This document shows, in pieces, positions 35,374 to 44,513 of a stretch of DNA of 64,000 nucleotides (position 1 is its first letter; each line of letters opens with the position of its first letter). The position numbers and the translations under genes were made by a program. Source of the DNA: an uncultured Prevotella sp. (GTDB lineage Bacteria; Bacteroidota; Bacteroidia; Bacteroidales; Bacteroidaceae); contig CAMHAM010000007.1 in assembly GCA_946183415.1 (NCBI GenBank), positions 40,008-104,007 on the forward strand, read 5' to 3'. The notes beneath the pieces were generated by a model. It saw only the letters and a program-made list of their open reading frames with translations, ran no database searches and was not told the DNA's origin.

Positions 35374-36543
35374 TTATCCGTGTTGTGTATGTATGAAATC
35401 CGTATTCTTATGATCGATATGTAGGATGTTCTTGAGCATCCTTAAGACAAGACCTGGTATTGCCAAGACCTTGCTAAAAGATCGGAGACGTAACTCTCTT
35501 GGAATGGCAATATATAGAGAAATTGCCAATACACCAAGAAGAGTCCACCATTTCTCGCACCAATCAGGGATAGTCAGTGTGATGATGGTAGCTATGCCTG
35601 TCAGTAACACAATGAGGATGGAGCGAGGGATAAGTGCCTGCTGGATGGTCTTGTCAATGAAGTTGATCTTGCCATGTATGATAGCCTGGGGGATTTTGGG
35701 GAGATTGCTCAACAGACTTTGGATCTGGGCTGTCATCCACCGCATGCGCTGACGCTGGAAATTGTCCTGGTTGCTGACTTTCTCATCGAAGACGTGAATG
35801 TCTGGGGCATATTTGATGAAAACTTCCTGATTGAGCAAGAGGGCTTCCATCTCGCGGTCTTCGCCGGCCGTACTTAATTGGAAAACATTTTTCTTGAAAA
35901 GTTCATAATCGAAGCACATGCCGGAGCCAATGAGCGCAGAGGATAGTCCAAGGCGATTATGGGCTTTACGGAAAATGGTATTGTTAATCTCTTCACTCGT
36001 ACCGTCCAGCACAGCTACGTCGTTGTTGGCATTCTTGGCACAGCGGTGGCATTGGATGGCATCGTAGACAGAGCACAGGATATTTAACTGGGATAGAAAC
36101 TCCGGGCGCACCACATTATCGGCATCCATGATGACTACATTGTCAAAATGGCCTTTGACTTCTGTCATCGCATATTGCATGGCTTTTGCCTTGGAACTCT
36201 TTTCAAAAGTGGGAGTTAGGAGGGTTATCGGCAGTGAGCGTAGATAGTCGTTCGTTCCGGGTTGCATGTGATCGGAAATCACCACTACTGTGTAATGCGA
36301 CTTTGGATATTCTTGCAAGAGGAACTGTTCTACTGCGTTGATGATGACACGATCTTCATTGTAGGCAGGATAAAGAATCAGGAAGTTGGTCTGTTCATCC
36401 TTTAATGCTGCAGCCTGAGTGGCTATCTGATCTTCTTTGTCGTAAAAAAGGGAGATGATGGCAAAGAAAGCTACGTAGGCAACTGACCCGAAAATGACGA
36501 GCCACATAACCCAGTCGATAATATGTAAAATATGCCACATCAT
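35374..36543 (-). CDS. Membrane GT2 glycosyltransferase with QxxRW motif
   Basis: The protein has 389 residues with one N-terminal and two C-terminal helices. Motifs, in order: VIMDADNVV, STAGEDREMEALLL (the E-D acid) and QRMRW, that is QxxRW. This D,D,(E)D,QxxRW set is that of processive synthases (chitin, hyaluronan, PNAG types). The ATG overlaps the stop of its paralogue upstream (36540-36543). A processive role is inference, because monofunctional enzymes with this motif set exist. Confidence 0.9.
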   Translation of the reverse strand: MMWHILHIIDWVMWLVIFGSVAYVAFFAIISLFYDKEDQIATQAAALKDEQTNFLILYPAYNEDRVIINAVEQFLLQEYPKSHYTVVVISDHMQPGTNDYLRSLPITLLTPTFEKSSKAKAMQYAMTEVKGHFDNVVIMDADNVVRPEFLSQLNILCSVYDAIQCHRCAKNANNDVAVLDGTSEEINNTIFRKAHNRLGLSSALIGSGMCFDYELFKKNVFQLSTAGEDREMEALLLNQEVFIKYAPDIHVFDEKVSNQDNFQRQRMRWMTAQIQSLLSNLPKIPQAIIHGKINFIDKTIQQALIPRSILIVLLTGIATIITLTIPDWCEKWWTLLGVLAISLYIAIPRELRLRSFSKVLAIPGLVLRMLKNILHIDHKNTDFIHTQHG

Positions 36544-37712
36544 GATTTACGTTTTTTATTAGATTTGAAATTGAATCTGCCTCCTAATAGTTTGGTGCTG
36601 ATGATTCCCCATAATGTCACTAACGGTGCACGGAGGAAGGTCTTGTCCCACATTTCATCCACCAGATAGTCGGGAGTGGCTAATGCGAAGATGAAAAGAG
36701 CTACGGAGCCAAGTACCCACCACTTGAGGGCCAACGTGAGATAAATAAATGGAAGTACCAGACTCATCAAGATAATGATACCGACCATTGTCGTTCTTGG
36801 TAATAGCATCCATTGGATAATCTTGTCTGCCAAGTCGTATTGCTTGCTAAATATAGCTCCCGGTAAGAATTTTATATTTCGGATGAAATTGCGGATTTGT
36901 TCTATGGCCCAGCGTCCACGTTGTTCATTCATCTTCGTCGTGGTTCGCATCTTCTCACCGTAGACTAATATGTGGTGGAAGTAATCAATAAAGATACCTT
37001 GTCGGAGCAACAAAGCTTCCAATTCCTTGTCCTCTCCTGCTGTCTTAGCCTTCATGACGTTAGTCTTAAACCAGTTGAAATCGTATGCAGTTCCCGATCC
37101 TGCCAATGCGGCTGATACCCCCAAGTTAATATGACCACGACGGAAGATATTGTTGTTGATCTCCTCAAAAATAGATCCCATACGAGCGGCAGCCGTATCT
37201 CGATTGCGGGATATGCGATGCAACTGGATGGCCTTTGTGGCTGCTGTTTCAAAGGCATCATTCACTTCTAAGAGAAAATCTTGGCCGACAATATTGTCAG
37301 CATCTAGTACCAGGGCAATGTCGTAGATCTTAAACTCTGGCAGGTTGAGTACGGCATATTGCAGAGATTTGGCTTTCGTACTTTCTGCAAAATCTGGTGT
37401 TAATAAAGTTATGGGATATTGGGCTAATCGCATATTGGTCATTTCGCTTTGGTGATCGGAAATGACGACTACGTCGAACATACGCTGTGGATAAGACTGG
37501 CTCAGAATGGATAGAACGGTATGCTCGATGACGGTGTCTTGTTGATAAGAAGGGATGAGGATCACAAAGCGGTTTTGGGTCTTTGCTTTATTGATAACCG
37601 TATTTCTTTCGAATAATGCAGCTATAGCATAGACCCCCAGATAGAGAACAGTGCCAGCTACAAATGCAAAAAGCGTCCAGTCGATGATATATAGTATTAA
37701 CCAGAAATCCAT
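36540..37712 (-). CDS. Membrane GT2 glycosyltransferase with QxxRW motif, paralogue of the next gene
   Basis: The protein has 390 residues with the same layout as 35374-36543: an N-terminal helix, LVLDADNIV, KTAGEDKELEALLL, QRGRW, and two C-terminal helices with a basic tail. The two proteins align over their whole length, so they are a tandem duplication. The start codon is two bases after the stop of the upstream GT2 gene, whose last codons are formed by a heptamer repeat. Confidence 0.9.
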   Translation of the reverse strand: MDFWLILYIIDWTLFAFVAGTVLYLGVYAIAALFERNTVINKAKTQNRFVILIPSYQQDTVIEHTVLSILSQSYPQRMFDVVVISDHQSEMTNMRLAQYPITLLTPDFAESTKAKSLQYAVLNLPEFKIYDIALVLDADNIVGQDFLLEVNDAFETAATKAIQLHRISRNRDTAAARMGSIFEEINNNIFRRGHINLGVSAALAGSGTAYDFNWFKTNVMKAKTAGEDKELEALLLRQGIFIDYFHHILVYGEKMRTTTKMNEQRGRWAIEQIRNFIRNIKFLPGAIFSKQYDLADKIIQWMLLPRTTMVGIIILMSLVLPFIYLTLALKWWVLGSVALFIFALATPDYLVDEMWDKTFLRAPLVTLWGIISTKLLGGRFNFKSNKKRKS

Positions 37713-37714
37713 AA

Positions 37715-38611
37715 TTAAGTGAAAAGTGAAAAGTGAAAAGTGAAAATTCCCTGACAGGTGGCTTTTGATAAATCAAGCCTGCCTTTTATTAGGTATTTGA
37801 GAATATCTCGGGGAGCAACGAGGCATGTTAGGTAGATGTATGCAAGATATTTGTAAATTCCATGCCAGTTGCGCTTGACTAAGAGGAGCCGGTTCCGCGT
37901 GATGTAGTAGGTGCGTAATGGGCTGTCCTGTCCTGTGCTTTGGCTCTCTTTGTGATAGATGGTGCATGAGGGATCGTACCAGATTTCATAGCCAGCTCTT
38001 TTAAGTATCATAGACCAGTCTAACTCTTCATAATAAAGGAAATAGTCTTCTGGCATATAGCCAACTTTCTCTATAATGGCTCGTTTAACCAACATAGCAG
38101 CCCCATGAGCGTATGGGGTGGGGTGGGCAATATCATATTGTCCGTGATCTTCTTCACCAAAACCAAAAGACTGGTTCCTGACTGTTATCCTTGAAAGCCG
38201 TGTGTACCCTGCGTATTGAATAGGCTTGTTTCCCCATGTAAAGCGTATTTTGGGGCATATCATACCAATTCGGGGTGATGATTCCATCCTGTTAATAAGA
38301 GCGCGTACATTGAAATTCTCAAAGACAGTGTCGTTATTGACTAAAAACAAATATTTCCCATCAGATTCTTGAATACCGAGGTTGTTGCCACCTGCAAAAC
38401 CTAAGTTTTTTTCGCTTCTAATAGTTTTGACTTGAGGATATTTCTTTTGGATCAGGCTGGCTTCGTCTTGCAAAGAGGCATTATCAACTACTATCACCTC
38501 CATGTTTTCATTGAAGGGGATAGACTCAATCAATGCACAGGTGTCTTTTAGACCGTTGTAATTGACTGTAATGACAGAGAGTTCACACTCGTTTTGCAAG
38601 TTTCTTCTCAA
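37715..38611 (-). CDS. GT2 glycosyltransferase (WbbL-like rhamnosyltransferase type)
   Basis: The protein has 298 residues: LSVITVNYNGLKDT, VVDNASLQDE, FLVNNDTVF and a DYFLYYEELDWSMILKRAGY block typical of WbbL-type enzymes, with HKESQST behind it. The last ~9 residues (IFTFHFSLFT) are encoded by a 7-bp tandem repeat and look like an accidental extension. The start overlaps the ligase gene by 29 bp. The rhamnose specificity is only suggested by similarity. Confidence 0.9.
   Translation of the reverse strand: MRRNLQNECELSVITVNYNGLKDTCALIESIPFNENMEVIVVDNASLQDEASLIQKKYPQVKTIRSEKNLGFAGGNNLGIQESDGKYLFLVNNDTVFENFNVRALINRMESSPRIGMICPKIRFTWGNKPIQYAGYTRLSRITVRNQSFGFGEEDHGQYDIAHPTPYAHGAAMLVKRAIIEKVGYMPEDYFLYYEELDWSMILKRAGYEIWYDPSCTIYHKESQSTGQDSPLRTYYITRNRLLLVKRNWHGIYKYLAYIYLTCLVAPRDILKYLIKGRLDLSKATCQGIFTFHFSLFT
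37719..37746. repeat. Four tandem GTGAAAA heptamers at a gene junction
   Basis: GTGAAAA is repeated exactly four times. On the coding strand it forms the last codons of the GT2 gene, ending two bases before its stop codon. The next ATG follows two bases after that stop. Because seven is not a multiple of three, gain or loss of a unit would change the reading frame and the stop. Confidence 0.9.
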
Positions 38612-40106
38612 GTTTTATGCGTTTCTTTTCAGCTTCTGTCTCTAACTCTTTTGCTTCGTGTGCTTCAAAGTCTTTCTCTATATCAGGCAAGAAATAGACC
38701 GTTGTCAAACCTCCGTAGAAGATTAAGACATTGGGGAACTGCATCAAGATTTGGTTTGCATAGCCGCCCAGGTGTATAGCCGTGAAAGCAGCACACCATG
38801 CAGCTCCTATGCCCATTAAGGATCGATTCTTAATCTTGAAAAAGACAGTAGAGCATGCTCCGAGCAACATGATGATGTTGCAGAACAAGAACCATGATAC
38901 ACCAACCCATCCTGTTCTGACCCAAATGAATACATATTCGGAATCTGGTGGAATCATGGCCAAAATCCTATATTTATTCCATGCTGGAATATCATTTGCA
39001 AAGATACCTATTCCAATGCCCCAAGGCGCTTCTTTCATGTATTTTGAAATGGCAGCTTTGTTAATATCTCTGACGTTGGCAGATGCATCATTCTTGTTGA
39101 AAGCTGATCGCATTCGGCGAATCTGATTGTTGCCTTGACCGATTTCTGTGAACATCAGCATAGCAATAAATAAGCCGAAGATGATAGTGGTCGGAACAAT
39201 AATCTTGAAAGATCTCGACAATGCAAGAAAAACTAAAAAACCAGCAATTAAACAAAATATGGCTGTACGGGTACCCGATTGAAACATCGCCCATAGACAT
39301 AGCGCCCCGGCAATACCAAAGAAGATCTTGTGCTTTCTGACCTTATTGGTAATGGTTATGATAAAGAATACACAGGAAGCGGCAGCCATGTGGATGCCGA
39401 AATTAGCTGCGTCCGTAAAAGTTGCAAAATAACGGGTAATGCCATTTACCATGTGTTGTCTGGCATGGTCTTGGACAAACAACCAGTATGTCTCCCCTGA
39501 AGTCCAACCGATATTTTTCTGTTTCCACGCCCAAAATACAGCAAACAATGCACAGCATGCCCATGCAAATAATAACTGATAAATGCGACTGGGCGTATTG
39601 ATATACAAGGCAAACACAATGACTGCGTAGAGTAGCTGAAATGCCATCAAACGGATGCCGGTGAACCATGATCCCACATTGATGCCTAAGCCGCAAGTGT
39701 CATTGAGTACTTCGATCACGCAAAAAGCGCACCATCCTAAAACGCCCACCAGCATGAGATTTGCTAATTTCTCAAAGTGTGACTCTCTTAAATCAATGAT
39801 GGCGATAGCGATGAGTGCAATTTCAAACATCTCATTTGGCAATGAAGAAGGTATGCCATTTGGCCATAAACGTTCCTTGCCAAGAAACATCACATAATAG
39901 TTGACTAAAAAGAGCAACCAAAACGTAAACATCCTGTTGCTAAATGCCAAATAGACAAAAAGGATGCTGAATGGCAATGCCAAATACATTGCCATGCCAT
40001 TGATTCCGGAATTGATGAAAGAATATAGGCTCAGTAAAAATAGGAGAAAGAGTAGAACTGCTCTTCCTCCATTTTCCCGAGAATATGTGGTGAACCTATT
40101 CGTCAT
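38583..40106 (-). CDS. O-antigen ligase / polymerase family membrane protein
   Basis: The protein has 507 residues and 10-12 helices. The family motif region is visible: FQSGTRTAIFCLIAGF, then a periplasmic loop with RRMRSAF and APWGIGIGIF, and SEYVFIWVRTGWVGVSWF. Such proteins either ligate finished glycan to lipid A core or polymerise units. With an ABC exporter present, ligation is the better guess. The cytoplasmic tail of ~30 residues is highly charged (ELETEAEKKRIKLEKKLAKRV). Confidence 0.88.
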   Translation of the reverse strand: MTNRFTTYSRENGGRAVLLFLLFLLSLYSFINSGINGMAMYLALPFSILFVYLAFSNRMFTFWLLFLVNYYVMFLGKERLWPNGIPSSLPNEMFEIALIAIAIIDLRESHFEKLANLMLVGVLGWCAFCVIEVLNDTCGLGINVGSWFTGIRLMAFQLLYAVIVFALYINTPSRIYQLLFAWACCALFAVFWAWKQKNIGWTSGETYWLFVQDHARQHMVNGITRYFATFTDAANFGIHMAAASCVFFIITITNKVRKHKIFFGIAGALCLWAMFQSGTRTAIFCLIAGFLVFLALSRSFKIIVPTTIIFGLFIAMLMFTEIGQGNNQIRRMRSAFNKNDASANVRDINKAAISKYMKEAPWGIGIGIFANDIPAWNKYRILAMIPPDSEYVFIWVRTGWVGVSWFLFCNIIMLLGACSTVFFKIKNRSLMGIGAAWCAAFTAIHLGGYANQILMQFPNVLIFYGGLTTVYFLPDIEKDFEAHEAKELETEAEKKRIKLEKKLAKRV

Positions 40107-42284
40107 TTATTTAGCGTGACTGTTCTCTACGGCTGTCAGACCCATTTGTGAGATACGGTATACAAAGTTGTTAAATTTGGTATATGGTGGTAACTGTCCG
40201 ACAAACTCTTCTACGGCATAGCGTTGGCATTCCGTCAAGTACATGAATAGTGTGTTTTGGTCTTTCAATTGAGACTGTAACTCTTTCAAAGCCTTCTGGT
40301 CTACATCTTTCCATGTTCGGTTGGCACGTGTTACCATCAAATTGACTGTACCCATATTCAGAAGGCCAGAGGGTACAGAATTGTCATCCAAGTTGGGATA
40401 TTCGATAATGGCAATCTCGTTAGGAAGGATGTCCGGGCAAATGTCCTTGATGTCCTTGGCCAAAATAAAACGGCTGTCTTCTGCCAGGAAATCCTCATCG
40501 TATGTCAGACGACGGACTTGAAGACCGATGGAAATCCAATAGTTCTCCAATTCCTGGGCGATATAGCTTTTACCATTGGCTGCATCTGTAGAAAGCAAAT
40601 TAAGCACATTTTGTTGCCCTTCCTTGAAATGAGGGAGTAGGGCCTTGCTCAATTGGCGTAATGCCATGTCGGCAATAGTCTTGTTGAAACGGCGATAACG
40701 CAGTGTGCTTTCTTTTGGGAAACAACCCATGACAGGTATCTTCGTGATACGCTCTGAACGCATACGGTCGCGAAGGGTGCGATCCAGTAGTTCTATGATG
40801 AAGAAATACATCGCCGTCAACATGAATGTCAGCATGAAAGCTCCCAAAAGTATCATCATGCGGTTCGTGGGCTGGGCATTCATGGGGAACATCGGGGGAT
40901 TGAGTATTCGAAGGGTGGCAGTCGTCATTTGGAGGTTCTTTTGGCGGAGACGGGCTGCATTCAGTGCTTTTAGCATCTCCATATAGTTACCTTCAATAAA
41001 ACTGATATGACGGTCTTTCCTGCCTATGGTAGCCCCAATTGGTGCATAGTATAGAATTTCCTTGTCCAGTTTTTGGCGCATGATGTCCTGGGCACTTTCA
41101 TGTGCTTTGGTCTTTTCAAGAAGCAAGACTTGGTCTAACCAACGGCCAATCATTTCGTTAGCTTTGACACCCGTTTCTGTGCTATAAGTTCCAGCTTCGA
41201 TATCTTTCACCAAGCCTCGGACATTGTTGGTTGCCTCTTGAAGCATTCGCTCTGCTTTAGCCAGCTCTAACTGGGATTCAACTCCAGTTCCTCCACCTTC
41301 ACTATTCATCAAGCGAAGATTTGATATACGGGATTGAATACGGGAAATATCTGTAACTTGATCTGTAAATTCTTTGTTCGCTTTGATAATCTTTGCACGG
41401 TCTCCTAACTGGCGCTCCAAATAATCCATCAGGGCGCGTGTGGTTGTTTTGTCAATCAACAGCGTATTGTCGGAAACTTTTTGAGCAGCGTCTAATCCTG
41501 CAAGTTGCTTTGTCTGCTCACCATAGTTAATAATGCGTTTCTCCACATTATAACGAATCAAGTCATCTTCCGCATTGGTTAAGATGCGATAGAGGCGAGC
41601 GACTTCCCGTTCAAAGAATTTAATCACGTTGTTTGTTTCACCATAGCGTAGCTGGGCATATTGACGAGCAAAAACCTCATTTAAAATATCCAAAGTGTTA
41701 TAGGCAATACCTGCATCATTAGCAGAATATCCAAGATCTATAATGTCACTTCTGTTGAGTTGTACGACTTTAAGACGTCCTGTAATATTATTAAGGCCAA
41801 ACCAAGGATGATAATTCGTCAGACCAAATAAAAAATTATCTGCTGAAGGCTTTTCGTATGCTTTTAAGTTCGCATAAGTCGCATTCTCACTGTTATGGTT
41901 GATAAGTGCCTTTACGTCTGCTGGTACACTGCTACTTAATTGGCGGTAATGCTCTGCGGTGATATAGTTGTTGTCTTTGTTGGGATTGCCATACATCATA
42001 CAACGAGCAAAAAGCCGTAAAGAAACTTCATGGATCGTTACATCTGTCGTTACTAACAGCATCAGATTGGTCATATTGGTCTGGGCATTTCCTCCTGCTG
42101 TACCAGAGCCTCCTTCAATGTTATAGGCGGTAATCATACCAGTATAAATAGTGGTATTCGTGTTGTAGATACGTTCCATATTACGGGTCATAAACCAGGC
42201 AACGACCAATGCAATCAGTGGAAGAATTATTAAATACCAACGAATCTTATATAAGAACCTGACTATATATCTGAATAAATCCAT
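40107..42284 (-). CDS. Wzz/GumC-like chain-length protein with degenerate tyrosine-kinase domain
   Basis: The protein has 725 residues. An N-terminal helix (~17-33) and a second near residue 485 (PTNRMMILLGAFMLTF) bracket a long periplasmic coiled-coil region. The C-terminal ~200 residues look like a BY-kinase fold. However, the Walker A is reduced to STDAANGKSY, the Walker B-like strand reads IAIIEYPNLDD without the usual D-x-P, and the tail (ENSHAK) has no tyrosine cluster. It probably sets chain length or couples machinery without phosphorylating. No phosphatase is nearby. Confidence 0.88.
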   Translation of the reverse strand: MDLFRYIVRFLYKIRWYLIILPLIALVVAWFMTRNMERIYNTNTTIYTGMITAYNIEGGSGTAGGNAQTNMTNLMLLVTTDVTIHEVSLRLFARCMMYGNPNKDNNYITAEHYRQLSSSVPADVKALINHNSENATYANLKAYEKPSADNFLFGLTNYHPWFGLNNITGRLKVVQLNRSDIIDLGYSANDAGIAYNTLDILNEVFARQYAQLRYGETNNVIKFFEREVARLYRILTNAEDDLIRYNVEKRIINYGEQTKQLAGLDAAQKVSDNTLLIDKTTTRALMDYLERQLGDRAKIIKANKEFTDQVTDISRIQSRISNLRLMNSEGGGTGVESQLELAKAERMLQEATNNVRGLVKDIEAGTYSTETGVKANEMIGRWLDQVLLLEKTKAHESAQDIMRQKLDKEILYYAPIGATIGRKDRHISFIEGNYMEMLKALNAARLRQKNLQMTTATLRILNPPMFPMNAQPTNRMMILLGAFMLTFMLTAMYFFIIELLDRTLRDRMRSERITKIPVMGCFPKESTLRYRRFNKTIADMALRQLSKALLPHFKEGQQNVLNLLSTDAANGKSYIAQELENYWISIGLQVRRLTYDEDFLAEDSRFILAKDIKDICPDILPNEIAIIEYPNLDDNSVPSGLLNMGTVNLMVTRANRTWKDVDQKALKELQSQLKDQNTLFMYLTECQRYAVEEFVGQLPPYTKFNNFVYRISQMGLTAVENSHAK

Positions 42285-42302
42285 ATCAAACCTTGTTTTA
42301 AG

Positions 42303-43259
42303 TTATTTCTTTTGCTTCTTTTCTGCCTTGGCTGCTGCTTTGGCTGCTTTTGCTTCGGCCTTTTCAAGTTTACGCTCTCTCTTATTTTCCTCCTTTACCG
42401 CTTTTTTGATGCGTTTTTCTAATGCTTTGTTTTCTTTGGCAATTTCCTTTTCAGACTTGGAAACATGATTGTCGAGCGTGATTTCTGTTGTAGAGTTTGT
42501 TATAATGGGGGTGTGGGTTAAAATCTCCAAGGTAACGATATCTGTCGTAATTTCTGTTTGCAGACCTTGGTAACTTGCAACTGTACCTAATTCACGCTGT
42601 TTGTCGTATGCGTATGCACTAATGCTTTGGTTGCCGTTTTCAAAGTCTTCACGATTCAAGGCTCCAGCTCCTTGATAGGCTGCAGCTGCTTCGCCTGCAG
42701 TCTTCAATGTGACTAAATTGTTTGTGATTTTGACGTATAACGTAGTAATTTGAAGTTTCAATTGATCGTATGCAATGTCTTTTTGAATGACAGCCTGATC
42801 AACCTCCAATTTCTTTCTTTTTACTGCTGCTGTTAAGTCCAAGATGTCTTCAATTGGGAGATTCAGATTTACACCGACGTTCCAATAATTGGACTCTGTA
42901 CCTTGATATTGCATCACCATAGGTGTATAAGCGCCGCTATTATTGCCCCACATGTCACCTTTGCCATAGCTGTAGCTACCACGTGCACTCAAATAAGAAA
43001 AAATATGCCTTTTTTGTTTGGCAACTTCTGCATGGGCAATCTGGCGAGCTTTCTCCAAGGACAATATCTGTGGATTTGATTTGGCATTCTCTAACAGTAC
43101 TGACAAAGGCGGCAGATGAAATACGGAGAAGTTTATATCCTTTTCTTTGCTGGAGTCAAAGAATCCAGCAGAGATACCGCTCTCGTCGAATTGGGCGAGG
43201 GCTGTAGTACTCGTTCCGGCAATGGCTACAATAAATAATAGTCTTTTTAACTTATTCAT
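42303..43259 (-). CDS. Short TolC-family outer-membrane protein with basic tail
   Basis: The protein has 318 residues. The signal peptide is KRLLFIVAIAGTSTTALA. Then comes a single outer-membrane-factor repeat: helix (LSVLLENAKSNPQILSLEKA), two amphipathic strands (YLSARGSYSYGKG and YWNVGVNLNLPI), then long helices. Ordinary TolC proteins have two such repeats in over 400 residues. The last ~55 residues are almost only K, E, A and R. It may provide the outer-membrane channel for the polymer since no Wza-type gene is present. Confidence 0.82.
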   Translation of the reverse strand: MNKLKRLLFIVAIAGTSTTALAQFDESGISAGFFDSSKEKDINFSVFHLPPLSVLLENAKSNPQILSLEKARQIAHAEVAKQKRHIFSYLSARGSYSYGKGDMWGNNSGAYTPMVMQYQGTESNYWNVGVNLNLPIEDILDLTAAVKRKKLEVDQAVIQKDIAYDQLKLQITTLYVKITNNLVTLKTAGEAAAAYQGAGALNREDFENGNQSISAYAYDKQRELGTVASYQGLQTEITTDIVTLEILTHTPIITNSTTEITLDNHVSKSEKEIAKENKALEKRIKKAVKEENKRERKLEKAEAKAAKAAAKAEKKQKK

Positions 43260-43281
43260 TGCTATAGGGTTAATGTTATTT

Positions 43282-44499
43282 TTATACGTTCTGCTTCTGA
43301 ACGAAGGCGGTCAACGTGCGGAAGATGATCTGCATGTCCATCTTGAAGCTGTAGTTGCGACCGTACTCGATATCCAGTTGCTTGCGCTCTTCGGCTGACA
43401 TCATGCCACCCTTGCCACGTTCTTCGACCTGCCAGAGGCCTGTAAGACCTGCGGGAGCCATAAAGCGGTCAATGCTCTTGTCGGCTGTAAGTTTCTCTGC
43501 CTCATAGAGGGGGAGAGGACGGTTGCCGACAATCGACATATCACCTTTTAATATATTAAAGAGTTGTGGTAATTCGTCGATGCTGTATTTGCGGATAAAC
43601 TTGCCGACCTTCGTGACACGTGGGTCATTCTCAATCTTGACGAAAGCGTTCTCAATCTCTTCCTTCTTCTCCTTGGCATAGTCACTCTCGGCTACGACAT
43701 AGTCGTCGCCTACGAGCATGACCTCATCATCGCTGATCATCATGTCGGACTCCATACCCATATCCATCATCATCATCTCGGCTTCATCTCCCAGTGGTGC
43801 GGTAATTACATGCTCTTCCTCTTCGGGCTCTTCTTCCTTTTTCTTCTCGGCATATTGGTTGCCTTCCTCCTTGGCCACATCCTTCAGACGCTGTTCAGCG
43901 TCTTCGTACATAGAGCGGAATTTCAGGAAATCGAAGATGGTATAGTTTGTGCCTACACGCTTTGACTTGAAAATAACTGGTCCCTTGCTCTCCAAACGGA
44001 TGGCAATGGCGGTGATGAGGAATACCGGTGATAAAAGGATGATGGCCAACAGGGATACACAAATGTCGAAGAGACGTTTCCAAACAGGAATCTTGAACTT
44101 CAACATGCGATACCTCGGCATGGCATCGTCGAAGAGGATGTTCTCACGGTCGGCAATAAAGGTGATCTTCTTATTGAGATCTGTGATAGAAGATGCAGAA
44201 TTGACGGTATCATTGATACCGCACTTCTGGTACATCTTTCTGTCCTCATTTGACAACTCATGAGTGAGCAGAATGATATAGACACCCTTGCTCTTCTTCT
44301 TCAGATAGGTGATGGCAGTGATGTCCTCATTGAGCACAGCCTGTTCGAAGAACACGATGAAGTGCTCATTACGGACATGGGTGGAGCAGGCTGCGGCTGC
44401 CTCCTTGTAATTCTTTGTATATTGCACCAGACGACCGGGGATGTACTTCAGACGCTCCTCAGTTTCGGGATTGCTACCAAGATATACAACGCCTATCAT
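43282..44499 (-). CDS. Pseudo-receiver fused to a sugar-phosphate transferase (polyisoprenyl-phosphate hexose-1-P transferase)
   Basis: The protein has 405 residues. Residues ~1-125 have the pattern of a receiver domain (FIVFFEQAVLNED, VYIILLTHELS, GINDTVN) without the phospho-acceptor aspartate and conserved lysine. A membrane hairpin follows (VWKRLFDICVSLLAIILLSP), then the WcaJ/PglC catalytic core: KFRSMYEDAEQRL, and later KVGKFIRKYSIDELPQLFNIL, DMSIVGNRP and GLTGLWQV. Between them lies an acidic, methionine-rich insert of ~75 residues (EEEPEEEEHV, then EMMMMDMGMESDMM). It starts glycan synthesis on undecaprenyl phosphate. Confidence 0.92.
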   Translation of the reverse strand: MIGVVYLGSNPETEERLKYIPGRLVQYTKNYKEAAAACSTHVRNEHFIVFFEQAVLNEDITAITYLKKKSKGVYIILLTHELSNEDRKMYQKCGINDTVNSASSITDLNKKITFIADRENILFDDAMPRYRMLKFKIPVWKRLFDICVSLLAIILLSPVFLITAIAIRLESKGPVIFKSKRVGTNYTIFDFLKFRSMYEDAEQRLKDVAKEEGNQYAEKKKEEEPEEEEHVITAPLGDEAEMMMMDMGMESDMMISDDEVMLVGDDYVVAESDYAKEKKEEIENAFVKIENDPRVTKVGKFIRKYSIDELPQLFNILKGDMSIVGNRPLPLYEAEKLTADKSIDRFMAPAGLTGLWQVEERGKGGMMSAEERKQLDIEYGRNYSFKMDMQIIFRTLTAFVQKQNV

Positions 44500-44513
44500 A
44501 TCGACTGCTTATC

